From assembly GCA_026990385.1 (NCBI GenBank), contig JALXDL010000008.1, forward strand, positions 1-64,000: a DNA stretch of 64,000 bases, written 5' to 3'. The translations under genes were made by a program, and so were the position numbers. The first letter of the stretch is position 1, and each line of letters starts with the position of its first letter. The DNA is from DRKI01 sp011051875. Lineage in GTDB: Bacteria > Desulfobacterota > Desulfobulbia > Desulfobulbales > Desulfobulbaceae. The notes under the pieces were generated by a model. It did not search any database. It worked only from the letters and a program-made list of their open reading frames with translations, and had not been told where the DNA came from. Shown in pieces: positions 18,175 to 26,829 of the stretch.

Positions 18175-19491
18175 ATGACCTACGCCCAAAGAAAAGACCT
18201 GTTCACCCGCTTTCTCCACTCCCAGACGTCCAGTTCCCTGGTCCTGATCATGGCGACCATGACCGCGGTCGTCTGGGCCAATTCACCCTGGGCCGACCTC
18301 TACCGGACCCTGAGCCACCTGGAGATCGGCACCCATTTCGCGGGCAGGACCTACCAGCTCTCCCTGGACCACTGGGTCAAGGACGGCCTGATGGCTGTCT
18401 TCTTTTTCGTGGTGGGCCTGGAGATCAAGCGGGAGGTCCTGATCGGTGAACTGTCGAGCCTGAAGCAGGCCATCCTGCCGGTGATGGCCGCCGTGGGCGG
18501 AGCCGTTGTTCCGGCGCTGATCTACCATGGCTTCAACCCTGCCGGACCGGCGGCCAACGGCTGGGGCGTGCCCATGGCCACGGACATCGCCTTTGCCCTC
18601 GGCGTTCTGGCCCTGCTCGGCAAGCGGGTTCCCATCGGGCTCAAGGTCTTTCTCACCGCCCTGGCCATAGTCGATGACCTCCTGGCCGTACTGGTCATCG
18701 CCCTCTTCTACACCGAGCAGATCTCCATCCCGGCCCTTGTCCTCGGTTTCGCCTTCCTGGCCCTGCTCACCTGGACCCTGCGCGCCTTCAGGCACCAGGC
18801 CAGCATGAACATTCTGCTCATGTTCGTCATCTGGGTCTGCATCTTCCTGTCAGGCATCCACGCCACCATCGCCGGCGTGCTCATCGCCATGACCATTCCC
18901 ATCCGCGGCCACCTGGAACCGCAGCAGTTCTTCGACCTGCTCTGCGAACATACCCAGCTCCTCAGGGAATCGGAACTGACCCGGGAGAGCATGATCAATG
19001 AAAAGTGGCAGCGCAATGCCATTGAAAAGATCTACCTGGCGGCCCAGGACATCATGCCCATCGGCGTCTACCTGGAAGACAACCTGCACACGGTGCAGGC
19101 CTTTCTCATCCTGCCGCTCTTTGCCCTGTTCTCCGCCGGTGTCACCGTGGACAAGGCCATGATCGACGCCTTCCCCTCCACGGTCAGCTACGGCATCATC
19201 CTCGGCCTGGTTCTCGGCAAACAGCTTGGCATCTTCAGCTTCGCCTTCCTGGCCATCAAGAGCGGCCTGGCCAACATGCCCACCGGCGTCAACTGGGGCC
19301 AGCTCTGGGGAGCGGCGGCCCTGGGAGGTATCGGCTTCACCATGTCCATCTTCATCAGCGAACTGGGATTCAGGGACCAGGCTGCCATCCTGGCCGACGC
19401 CAAGATCGCCATCTTCCTGGCCTCGGTCCTGGCAGCTCTCTGCGGCTACCTCATCCTTCATTTCATGCTGCCCCGAAAACAGAAGACATAG
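18175..19491 (+). CDS. nhaA: Na+/H+ antiporter NhaA
   Basis: Cytoplasmic-membrane antiporter exporting Na+ in exchange for protons. 438 residues with about 12 membrane segments. The essential acidic residues are present: MATDIAFALGVLALLGKRVP (Asp137) and TALAIVDDLLAVLVIALFY (Asp167/Asp168, equivalent to the E. coli Asp163/Asp164 pair). The GLEIKREVLIGEL motif and the GIGFTMSIFISEL helix near the C-terminus are also present. A hydrophilic loop at about 255-300 (SELTRESMINEKWQRNAIEK) is longer than in E. coli NhaA. Ends 9 bases before the DUF748 gene. Confidence 0.95.
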   Translation: MTYAQRKDLFTRFLHSQTSSSLVLIMATMTAVVWANSPWADLYRTLSHLEIGTHFAGRTYQLSLDHWVKDGLMAVFFFVVGLEIKREVLIGELSSLKQAILPVMAAVGGAVVPALIYHGFNPAGPAANGWGVPMATDIAFALGVLALLGKRVPIGLKVFLTALAIVDDLLAVLVIALFYTEQISIPALVLGFAFLALLTWTLRAFRHQASMNILLMFVIWVCIFLSGIHATIAGVLIAMTIPIRGHLEPQQFFDLLCEHTQLLRESELTRESMINEKWQRNAIEKIYLAAQDIMPIGVYLEDNLHTVQAFLILPLFALFSAGVTVDKAMIDAFPSTVSYGIILGLVLGKQLGIFSFAFLAIKSGLANMPTGVNWGQLWGAAALGGIGFTMSIFISELGFRDQAAILADAKIAIFLASVLAALCGYLILHFMLPRKQKT

Positions 19492-19500
19492 GACAACCGC

Positions 19501-22500
19501 ATGCCTGAACCGCTCCTCTCCCCGGATGCCGGGGAGAAACGCCTGTTACGGTCAAGATGGTGGCTCCGCGCCGCACTCCTTTTCCTGCTCCTGCTCACCA
19601 CCACCGCCCTGAGCCTGCCGTTCGCCCTCCGCTACACCCTGCGCCACTGGCTGCTCGCCAACGGCGCCGACCAGGTGCATATCGGTACGGTCCGGATCAA
19701 TCCCTTCACCGTCACCATCTCCCTGCGCGACATCACCATTGTCCTGGACCATACCCCTGTGCTGGACAGGGCACGGATCGACATCAACATCGGCCTCTCC
19801 CGGATCATCAGGAGGCAGGCCTACATCCAGGACATCGAGTTCGACCATTTCAATCTCGACATGGAGCAGGACGCTGCCGGGCGGCTGCGGATCGCCTCCT
19901 ACATCCTGCCGACCGGCTCCGAGTCCCCTGCAGACGATGAAACCGACGCCACCGGGACGCCCTGGATCTTCCGGGCCGACCGGGTCCGGTTCGCCGACTC
20001 GGTCATCCATTTCAAACGTCCCGACGTGGAGCTCAACCTGGCCATCGACCAGGCCACCCTGGTACAGTTCACCACAGCCCCCGGCGACAAGTCGGGCGCC
20101 TTTTCCTTCCAGGGCCGGATCAACGATGCGCCGCTCTCCCTGGACCTGGATATCGTGCGCGTCCTGCCCGACCTGGTGTTCCGGGGCAGGATCAGGGCGG
20201 ACACGCTCCGCTGCGGCTGGCTGGACCGGCTGCTTGCGCCCTGGCTCAATCCCTTTACCGGTAGCCTGTCCGCGGACGGTCGCATCGGTTTTGCCAGTCT
20301 CTCCAGCGGTGTCATGGAGGTGGACTACGACGGCGGCCTGGCCCTGGCTGACGGCGATATCGGCGGCCAGGCCTGGAAGACCGCGGGCCGGACCCTGACC
20401 TGGAAGGGTACGGTGACCTTTCGCGACGTCCCGGAACAGGCCATGACCGTCACCACCGACGGTTCCCTGCACGGTACTTCGCTCCGGCTCGACCTTCCCG
20501 GGCAGGCACTTGTCCTGGAAGAGCCGGACCTGGAACTCCGGGGCCGGACCACGGTCACCATCCATGATACGGTGCGCGTGGAGAGCAAATCGACCCTCAC
20601 CGGCAATGGAACCATTCTTGATCTGCCACCCTCTCACTTCACTGACAAGGGCTTCCGCTGGCAGGGTTCAACCGTTTATGACAGCGGTGAGAGCGGCGGC
20701 CAGCGGGTCCGGACCGAAGGGACCCTGACCGTGCGCAACGCCGCCTTTGCCGACCAGGCGCAGGAGCTGCCGCTCACGGCCGGAAGCGACGAAATCTCCT
20801 GGCAGGGAACAATCGATTTTCAGGACGCAAAGGGCGTGCCCCGCCTCGGCCTGGAGGGTACCCTGACCGGCCGCGGCATTACAACACAGATTCAGGACCG
20901 GTTGCGGCTGGAGCAGGAATCGATCCGGCTCACCGCCCACGGCGCGCTGACCCTGGGCGATCTGCCTGCCCTCAAGGGAACCGGCTCCCTGCAGGCGAAG
21001 GCCTTCCGCCTCTTTTCCCTTCCCGACGGGCAGAAGCCCCTGCTCACCCTGGGTTCGCTGCGCATCGACGACCTCTCGGCCCCGGGTGGACGCGAGATCA
21101 CGGTCCCGCTGCTTACTGCGGGCGAGCTGGAACTGGTGCTCGACGGTGACCTGCCCCTGGGCATCACCGTGCCCGAAATCCGCCTGGAGGAGATCCGGAC
21201 CAGCGACCTGGCCACGGTCAGCGCCCGCCTGCTCCAGGTCCAGGCCCCCCAGGCGCGGTCCCTGGTCAATGACCGGGAGCTGATCGGCCTGGACAGCATG
21301 GAGTTCAGGGGGCTCAAGGCCGATACCGACGGGACCCTGGCCGTGCACCGGCTCAATTTCGACGATCTGCGATTTCTCGAGCAAAAGAAAAAACAGGGCG
21401 CGCCGGTATGCCGGATCGCCGGCGCCACCCTTGCCGACATCCGCTGGTCACCGGACCAGGGCATGACCGGCAACTCCCTGGGCTTCGACGGCCTCTACTG
21501 CACCCTGGTCCGGCGCAAGGACGGCTCCCTGGACGCGGGCGAAATACTTGCCGCCATGCGCAGGCAAAACCCTGCGCCCGACAAAACCGCCGGGTCCGCC
21601 GTGGCGGACAAGGACAGCACGCACCGTGCCATCCGCCTCGAATCGGTCATTGTCCGCGGCCAGAGCGGTCTCCACTTCGAGGACCATACCCTGGCCGTGC
21701 CCTTTATCAGCGACCTGGCCATCAAGACCCTGCAGGTCACGGCCATCGACTCGGGCCAGCCGGACAAGCCGGCCCATGTCCGGCTGAACGGGATCCTGGA
21801 AAAGCGTGCCCCCCTCGCGATCACCGGCACGGTCAGGCCCTTTGCCCATCCCCTGGCCCTGGCCCTGAAGATCAAGCTGAAAAACTATCCCCTGGCACGG
21901 CTCTCCGCCTACACGGTCCAGTCGGTGGGCACGGCTCTTGCCGCCGGCCGCCTGAAGCTCAAGACCAGGCTGACCGTCGCCGACGGCCACCTGGACATGC
22001 AGAACCGGCTGGTGCTCAAAAAGCTGCAGACAAAAACCATCTCCCCGGAACTGGCCAGGAAGCTCGACAACCGGCTGCCCGTTCCCCTGGACACGGCCCT
22101 GTCCATGCTGCGTGACAGCAAGGGGAACATCAACCTGAGCGTGCCCCTCAAGGGGCCGCTGTCGGACCTGAACGTGGGAATCGGCGACATCCTGATCACG
22201 GCGCTTGGCAAGGCCATCGTGCCCGCGGCCTCATCCTACCTGGTCTATGCCCTGGGGCCCTATGCGGCGCTCGCCTACGTCGGCATGAAGGTGGGTGAGA
22301 AGATGCTGCAGGTCACTTTGCCGCCGGTGCCCTTTGCCCCCGGCTCGGCCGAGATCAGCGATGACCAGAAAAAATACCTGGAACGGATCGCCACCCTCCT
22401 CAGGGACCGGCCGGAAACCGACCTCCAGCTCATGCCTGTCTCCACGCCCCGGGACCTCGACCCTGGTACGAAAAGAGATCTCCCCCTCCCGTCCCAGGGC

Positions 22501-22665
22501 AGCAAACAGGAAAAAATCCTGATCCGTCTCGGCCAGCAACGGGCCGAGGCCCTGCGGGACTTCCTGGCCACCACCTGGTCCATCGACCGCAACCGCCTGA
22601 TGATCAGCATGACCAGGATCGCTCAAGGGGACAGGCAGGCACCCCGGGTCGAGCTGCAGCTCTGA
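19501..22665 (+). CDS. DUF748 (AsmA-like) envelope protein
   Basis: 1054 residues with one N-terminal membrane anchor (about 20-42) and a very long beta-rich periplasmic part. The opening (VHIGTVRINPFTVTISLRDITI) and repeated short beta units are typical of DUF748, part of the AsmA/TamB-like repeating beta-groove group. The C-terminus (PPVPFAPGSAEISDDQKKYL ... QRAEALRDFL) is OmpA-like and could touch peptidoglycan. AsmA-like proteins are linked to lipid transport between membranes; for DUF748 that is inference. It follows nhaA by 9 bases and meets the radical SAM gene tail to tail with no gap. Confidence 0.85.
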   Translation: MPEPLLSPDAGEKRLLRSRWWLRAALLFLLLLTTTALSLPFALRYTLRHWLLANGADQVHIGTVRINPFTVTISLRDITIVLDHTPVLDRARIDINIGLSRIIRRQAYIQDIEFDHFNLDMEQDAAGRLRIASYILPTGSESPADDETDATGTPWIFRADRVRFADSVIHFKRPDVELNLAIDQATLVQFTTAPGDKSGAFSFQGRINDAPLSLDLDIVRVLPDLVFRGRIRADTLRCGWLDRLLAPWLNPFTGSLSADGRIGFASLSSGVMEVDYDGGLALADGDIGGQAWKTAGRTLTWKGTVTFRDVPEQAMTVTTDGSLHGTSLRLDLPGQALVLEEPDLELRGRTTVTIHDTVRVESKSTLTGNGTILDLPPSHFTDKGFRWQGSTVYDSGESGGQRVRTEGTLTVRNAAFADQAQELPLTAGSDEISWQGTIDFQDAKGVPRLGLEGTLTGRGITTQIQDRLRLEQESIRLTAHGALTLGDLPALKGTGSLQAKAFRLFSLPDGQKPLLTLGSLRIDDLSAPGGREITVPLLTAGELELVLDGDLPLGITVPEIRLEEIRTSDLATVSARLLQVQAPQARSLVNDRELIGLDSMEFRGLKADTDGTLAVHRLNFDDLRFLEQKKKQGAPVCRIAGATLADIRWSPDQGMTGNSLGFDGLYCTLVRRKDGSLDAGEILAAMRRQNPAPDKTAGSAVADKDSTHRAIRLESVIVRGQSGLHFEDHTLAVPFISDLAIKTLQVTAIDSGQPDKPAHVRLNGILEKRAPLAITGTVRPFAHPLALALKIKLKNYPLARLSAYTVQSVGTALAAGRLKLKTRLTVADGHLDMQNRLVLKKLQTKTISPELARKLDNRLPVPLDTALSMLRDSKGNINLSVPLKGPLSDLNVGIGDILITALGKAIVPAASSYLVYALGPYAALAYVGMKVGEKMLQVTLPPVPFAPGSAEISDDQKKYLERIATLLRDRPETDLQLMPVSTPRDLDPGTKRDLPLPSQGSKQEKILIRLGQQRAEALRDFLATTWSIDRNRLMISMTRIAQGDRQAPRVELQL

Positions 22666-23676
22666 TCACCAGACCCCCTCGATGGTCTCGCTGCACTGCG
22701 GGCAGCGGCCGTCCCGGAGCTGGTTGGAACGGATGGAAAAACCCCAGCGGCTGATCAGCTCGGTGCCGCAGGAGGGACAGTAGGTATTTTCCCCGCCCTC
22801 GCCGGGGATATTGCCCTCGTAGACAAACCGCAGCCCGGCCTCCAGGCCGATCTCCCGGGCCCGGCGCAGGGTGGCCACCGGAGTCGCCCCCCGGTCGGTC
22901 AGCTTGTAGGTGGGCCGGAAGGCGGTGACATGCCAGGGGATACCCGGATCCACATCGCGGATAAAGGCGGCGATCTGCCGCAGTTCCTCTTCCGAGTCAT
23001 TGAGATCCGGGATCAGGAGGGTGGTCACCTCCACCCAGATGCCGAGCTCGTGCATCAGGCGCACCGTGTCCAGCACCGGCTGCAGCCTGGCCTTGCAGAC
23101 CTTGCGGTAGAAATCGTCGGTAAACGCCTTGATATCGATGTTGATCCCGTCCAAGAGCCGGGCCATGTCCCGTGTCGTCCCGGCGGTCATGTAGCCGTTG
23201 CTGACAAAGACATTCTTCATACCGCGGCCGTGCGCCAGTTCCATGCAGTCGCGGGCGAACTCGTAGAAGATGGTGGGCTCGACATACGTATAGCTTATGC
23301 TGGCGCAGCCGCTGCTCTCGGCCATGGCGACCACCTCCTCCGGTGTCCGCGGCGTGCCGGTGATCTCGCCGTCGTGCATGTGCGGATACTGGGAGATGTG
23401 GTAGTTCTGGCAGTGCAGGCACTGGAAGTTGCACCCCACCGTGGAGATGGAGTGGGAACGGCTGCCCGGCAGGAAATGAAACAGTGGTTTCTTCTCGATG
23501 GGGTCGCTGTTTTCCGCCACCAGCCGGCCGTAGACCAGGGAATAGAGTTTTCCGTCCCGGTTTTCCCTGACTCCGCAGATGCCACGCTTTCCCGGCCCGA
23601 TGTGACAGTGATGACTGCACAGGGTACAGACGACCCTCCCATCCTTTTCCGCCTGATAGAACAGTGCTTCATGCAT
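22666..23676 (-). CDS. AmmeMemoRadiSam-system radical SAM enzyme
   Basis: 336-residue cytosolic radical SAM protein. It carries an N-terminal Cys motif CTLCSHHCHIGPGKRGICGV, the cluster-binding CNFQCLHCQNYHIS (CxxxCxxC), ITGTPRTPEEVVAMAE, SNGYMTAGTTRDM and a C-terminal pair of CxxC motifs (CPSCG, CPQCSE). This architecture is the AmmeMemoRadiSam radical SAM family (PflA-like). Family members normally occur with AMMECR1 and Memo homologues, which are not next to it here. Its substrate is not established to my knowledge. Confidence 0.92.
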   Translation of the reverse strand: MHEALFYQAEKDGRVVCTLCSHHCHIGPGKRGICGVRENRDGKLYSLVYGRLVAENSDPIEKKPLFHFLPGSRSHSISTVGCNFQCLHCQNYHISQYPHMHDGEITGTPRTPEEVVAMAESSGCASISYTYVEPTIFYEFARDCMELAHGRGMKNVFVSNGYMTAGTTRDMARLLDGINIDIKAFTDDFYRKVCKARLQPVLDTVRLMHELGIWVEVTTLLIPDLNDSEEELRQIAAFIRDVDPGIPWHVTAFRPTYKLTDRGATPVATLRRAREIGLEAGLRFVYEGNIPGEGGENTYCPSCGTELISRWGFSIRSNQLRDGRCPQCSETIEGVW

Positions 23677-24080
23677 GATATTCCTCCCTGGAACAAGGAA
23701 CCCGATCTACGCCGTGGGGGTTTCGAACCGGCCCGCTGCGTATCTTTCTCCTTTTTTCATCTTCATACTGTAAGTACGATCCTTTCCCGTGGAAACTTTT
23801 TTTGTATCCGGAAAACCGGCATGGCCGGACCCGATGATCACCGTCTGGCCGCAACAGACCATGAAAACAGACAGCACCCGGACCTGAACACCGCTGAGTG
23901 GTGCGCGCCGGGAGCAGGCCGGGACCACGGCGCGGAGTCCCTCGCAGGAGGGTGATCTCCTGGCATTGCCGCAGGCACAAACGCCCCTGCCTCCTGTTTT
24001 CTGATCAATCGCCGTTGAAGAGAGGACTGCCATGGATTATTGTACCGGTAGTCGTGTCCCCCTTGCCTTCCCATTCCAGG
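23677..24080. other. Gap between the radical SAM gene and the metal-binding-protein gene
   Basis: 404 bases between divergent genes with no supportable gene. There is an AT-rich part near 23745-23810 that may hold promoters in both directions, and a GC-rich leader with a small hairpin (CCCTCGCAGGAGGG, 23939-23952). I could not match it to a known riboswitch or to a Zur operator. Confidence 0.4.
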
Positions 24081-24971
24081 ATGAGGTTCCCTGTGCCGGA
24101 TACCAGGATATTGCGTAGTATTGTACTTCTGTTGCTGGCCATGGCGCTGCTTCCGGCCCCGGGCCGGGCCGCTGCGGACAATCCCGTTCCCCTGTCCGTC
24201 TTTGTCTCCATCCTGCCGGAGGTGCAGTTCGTCAAAAAGGTCGGCAACGGCCGGGTCCGGGTCCAGGCCCTGGTTCAGCCGGGCCAGAGCCCGGCCACCT
24301 ACGCGCCCACCCCCCGCCAGATGGCCGCCCTGTCCAGGGCCGGAGTCTACTTCCGCATCGGGGTTCCCTTTGAAAAGGCACTGATCCCCAGGCTGCTCGA
24401 CACCATGCCCGGCCTGACCATAGTCGACCTGCGCACCGGCCTGCACCTCATGGAGATGGAGAACGGCCAGGCCGGTGAACTCGATCCCCACACCTGGCTC
24501 GATCCCATGCTGGTCAGGCAGCAGGCCCGGACCATCCGTGACACCCTGATCGACCTCGATCCCGCCGGCCGCGACACCTACCTGGCCGGCTACACACGGT
24601 TCGCGGCCGAGCTGGACCGGCTCAATGATCGTCTGACCAGGGTCCTGCGCCCCTATGCCGGCCGGACCATCTATGTCTTTCATCCCGCCTACGGCTACTT
24701 CTGCCGGGCCTACAACCTGGTCCAGAAGGCGGTGGCGGCGGGCGGGAGAAAACCGGGCGCCAGGCACCTGGCGCAGCTGATCAGGGAGGCCAGGACAGAG
24801 CACGCACGGATCGTCTTTGTCCAGCCGCAGTTCTCACTCAAGACGGCCAGGGCCTTTGCCGATGCCATCGGCGCCAGGGTCATCCCCCTCGACCCCCTGG
24901 CCGAAGACTACCTGGCCAATATGGAGCGGATGGCGGACCTGATTGCCGAGGCCCTGCAGGAGCGACCGTGA
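24081..24971 (+). CDS. ZnuA-like metal ABC transporter substrate-binding protein, first His ligand replaced
   Basis: About 296 residues from ATG 24081, with signal segment RSIVLLLLAMALLPAPGRAAA. It belongs to the cluster A-I metal-binding proteins: VFVSILPEVQFVKKVGNGRV, QPGQSPATYAPTPRQM, LDPHTWLDP (His137), VFHPAYGYFC (His201) and FVQPQFSLKTA. In classical ZnuA/MntC the second motif has His (SPHxY); here it is Ala72 (SPATY), so one ligand is missing or supplied from elsewhere. No ATPase or permease gene is adjacent. The next gene overlaps its stop by 4 bases. The true start could be further upstream. Confidence 0.8.
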   Translation: MRFPVPDTRILRSIVLLLLAMALLPAPGRAAADNPVPLSVFVSILPEVQFVKKVGNGRVRVQALVQPGQSPATYAPTPRQMAALSRAGVYFRIGVPFEKALIPRLLDTMPGLTIVDLRTGLHLMEMENGQAGELDPHTWLDPMLVRQQARTIRDTLIDLDPAGRDTYLAGYTRFAAELDRLNDRLTRVLRPYAGRTIYVFHPAYGYFCRAYNLVQKAVAAGGRKPGARHLAQLIREARTEHARIVFVQPQFSLKTARAFADAIGARVIPLDPLAEDYLANMERMADLIAEALQERP

Positions 24972-25486
24972 AAAGGGAAGGCGCCAAAGAGCGGCTTGAC
25001 ACAGGAACGGGCCGGATCATGAAGATCATCTCGGGCGGCCAGACCGGCGCCGACCGGGCCGCGCTGGATGCGGCCATCAGGATGGGGATCCCGCACGGCG
25101 GCTGGCTGCCGCGGGGACGCAAGACGGAAGACGGGCCCCTGCCGGTGCGCTACACCCTTCGGGAACTGGAATCCGGCAGGTACAGGGACCGGACAGAAAA
25201 GAACATCCTTGACAGCGACGGCACCCTGATCGTCTCCTTCGGTCCGCTCACCGGAGGCTCGGCCCTGACCGAGGCCCTGGCCATCCGCCACGACCGTCCC
25301 TGCCTCCACATCGACCTGGAGCTGATGGACCGTGAACAGGCAGTCCCGGCCATCCGGCGCTGGCTGCGCGCGCATGACATCAGGACCCTCAACGTCGCCG
25401 GACCCCGGGCCAGCGGAGAACCCCGCATCTACAGGGCGGTATTCGAGCTGCTGCTCTCCGTCCCGGGGCCGGAACCGACGGCATGA
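24968..25486 (+). CDS. Putative molybdenum carrier family protein
   Basis: 172 residues. The N-terminal nucleotide-like motif KIISGGQTGADRAALDAAI, then GGWLPRGRKTEDGPLP, LIVSFGPLTGGSALTEALA and LNVAGPRASGEPRIY are the signatures of the 'putative molybdenum carrier' (Rossmann-like, YpsA/DprA-related) family. The best supported start is the GTG at 24968 overlapping the previous stop; an internal ATG at 25019 directly before the conserved domain is also possible. It overlaps the next gene by 4 bases, so all three genes are translationally coupled. The biochemical role is not proven for the family. Confidence 0.8.
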   Translation: MKREGAKERLDTGTGRIMKIISGGQTGADRAALDAAIRMGIPHGGWLPRGRKTEDGPLPVRYTLRELESGRYRDRTEKNILDSDGTLIVSFGPLTGGSALTEALAIRHDRPCLHIDLELMDREQAVPAIRRWLRAHDIRTLNVAGPRASGEPRIYRAVFELLLSVPGPEPTA

Positions 25487-26829
25487 AACAGAGCGACATG
25501 ACTCGACAACCACTCTCCCGACGACAGTTCCTCGCCCTGCTCGGCATGGGCGCCGGCGGTCTTCTCGTCCAGCCGCTGCTCAGCGGCTGTGCCGTGGACC
25601 CGGTGACCGGCCGCCAGGAGTTCGTCATCATGTCCCGGGACGAGGAGATCGCCCTGGACAGGAAGCAGTCACCCTACCAGTTCTCGTCCGATTACGGACC
25701 GGTCCAGGACCGCCGTCTCAACAGCTATATCAACAGGGTTGGCCTGGAGGTGGCGGCCCACTCGCACCGGCCGGACATGCCCTTTTCCTTCCGGGCCGTC
25801 AATGCAGCCTACATCAATGCCTATGCCTTTCCCGGCGGCTCCATCGCCGCCACCCGCGGCATCCTGGTTGAGCTGAACAACGAGGCCGAGCTGGCCGCCC
25901 TGCTCGGGCACGAGATCGGGCATGTCTGCGCCCGCCACACGGCGGAGCAGAGCACCAAGGGACTGCTGGCCAACCTGCTTGTCGCCGGCGCCGCCATCGC
26001 CACCAGTGCCGCCGGCTACAGCGATGCAGCCGGCCTTGTCCAGGACCTGGGCGGCCTGGGTGCCGGTGCCCTGCTTGCCCGGTACAGCAGGGACAACGAA
26101 CGGGAAGCGGATGCCCTGGGCATGGAGTACATGGTGCGCACGGGCTACACGCCGCGCGGCATGGTGGAACTGATGGAGATCCTCCTGCGCAGCGGCCGGC
26201 AGAAGGCCAGTGCCATCGAGCTGATGTTCGCCACCCATCCCATGAGCGAGGAGCGGCTCCGGACAGCGGAGGAACGGGCCCGCGGGGAGTACGCGGCTAT
26301 GCTCTCCCGGCCCGACCACCGGCAGCGCTACATGGAGCATACGGCCGCACTGCGGAGGATCAAGCCGGCCATCGTCGCCATGCAGCAGGCGCAGAAGACC
26401 TTTGCCGGCAAGAAATACCATCGGGCCGAGGAGCTGCTGAACCGGGCCCTGAAGATCGCACCGGACGACTACGCGGCCCTGGTGATGATGGCCAAGTGCC
26501 AGTATGCCATGCAACGGAAACAGAAGGCGGAACGATATGCCTTGAGAGCAGCCCGGGTCTATCCGCAGGAGGCCCAGGCCCACCTGGTAGCCGGCGTGAT
26601 CGGGATCGAGAACAGGAACTACGGCCGGGCCCTGCAGCAGCTTACGGTGTATGACCGGCGCCTGCCCGGCAACCCGGAAATCATCTTTCTCAGGGGCCTG
26701 GCCCTGGAAGGCATGCAGCGCCGCCAGGAGGCCGCCCGGGCCTATGCCGACTTCCTGCGCCGGGTCAACCGGGGCCCCATGGCCCGGTATGCCTACAACC
26801 GCCTGCAGACGTGGGGCTACGTTCCCTGA
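25483..26829 (+). CDS. M48 metallopeptidase lipoprotein with TPR tail
   Basis: 448 residues. The N-terminus PLSRRQFLALLGMGAGG is a Tat-type signal followed by lipobox LLSGC (Cys36), so the protein is probably exported folded and lipidated. The zinc-protease motif LLGHEIGHVCARH (His143, Glu144, His147) and the downstream EREADALGMEYM Glu are intact. The last ~150 residues form TPR-like helices (AEELLNRALKIAPDDYAALV). The family (BepA/LoiP-like) degrades misfolded outer-membrane proteins in the periplasm; the exact substrate here is inferred. Its end overlaps the end of the convergent kinase gene by 13 bases. Confidence 0.9.
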   Translation: MKQSDMTRQPLSRRQFLALLGMGAGGLLVQPLLSGCAVDPVTGRQEFVIMSRDEEIALDRKQSPYQFSSDYGPVQDRRLNSYINRVGLEVAAHSHRPDMPFSFRAVNAAYINAYAFPGGSIAATRGILVELNNEAELAALLGHEIGHVCARHTAEQSTKGLLANLLVAGAAIATSAAGYSDAAGLVQDLGGLGAGALLARYSRDNEREADALGMEYMVRTGYTPRGMVELMEILLRSGRQKASAIELMFATHPMSEERLRTAEERARGEYAAMLSRPDHRQRYMEHTAALRRIKPAIVAMQQAQKTFAGKKYHRAEELLNRALKIAPDDYAALVMMAKCQYAMQRKQKAERYALRAARVYPQEAQAHLVAGVIGIENRNYGRALQQLTVYDRRLPGNPEIIFLRGLALEGMQRRQEAARAYADFLRRVNRGPMARYAYNRLQTWGYVP

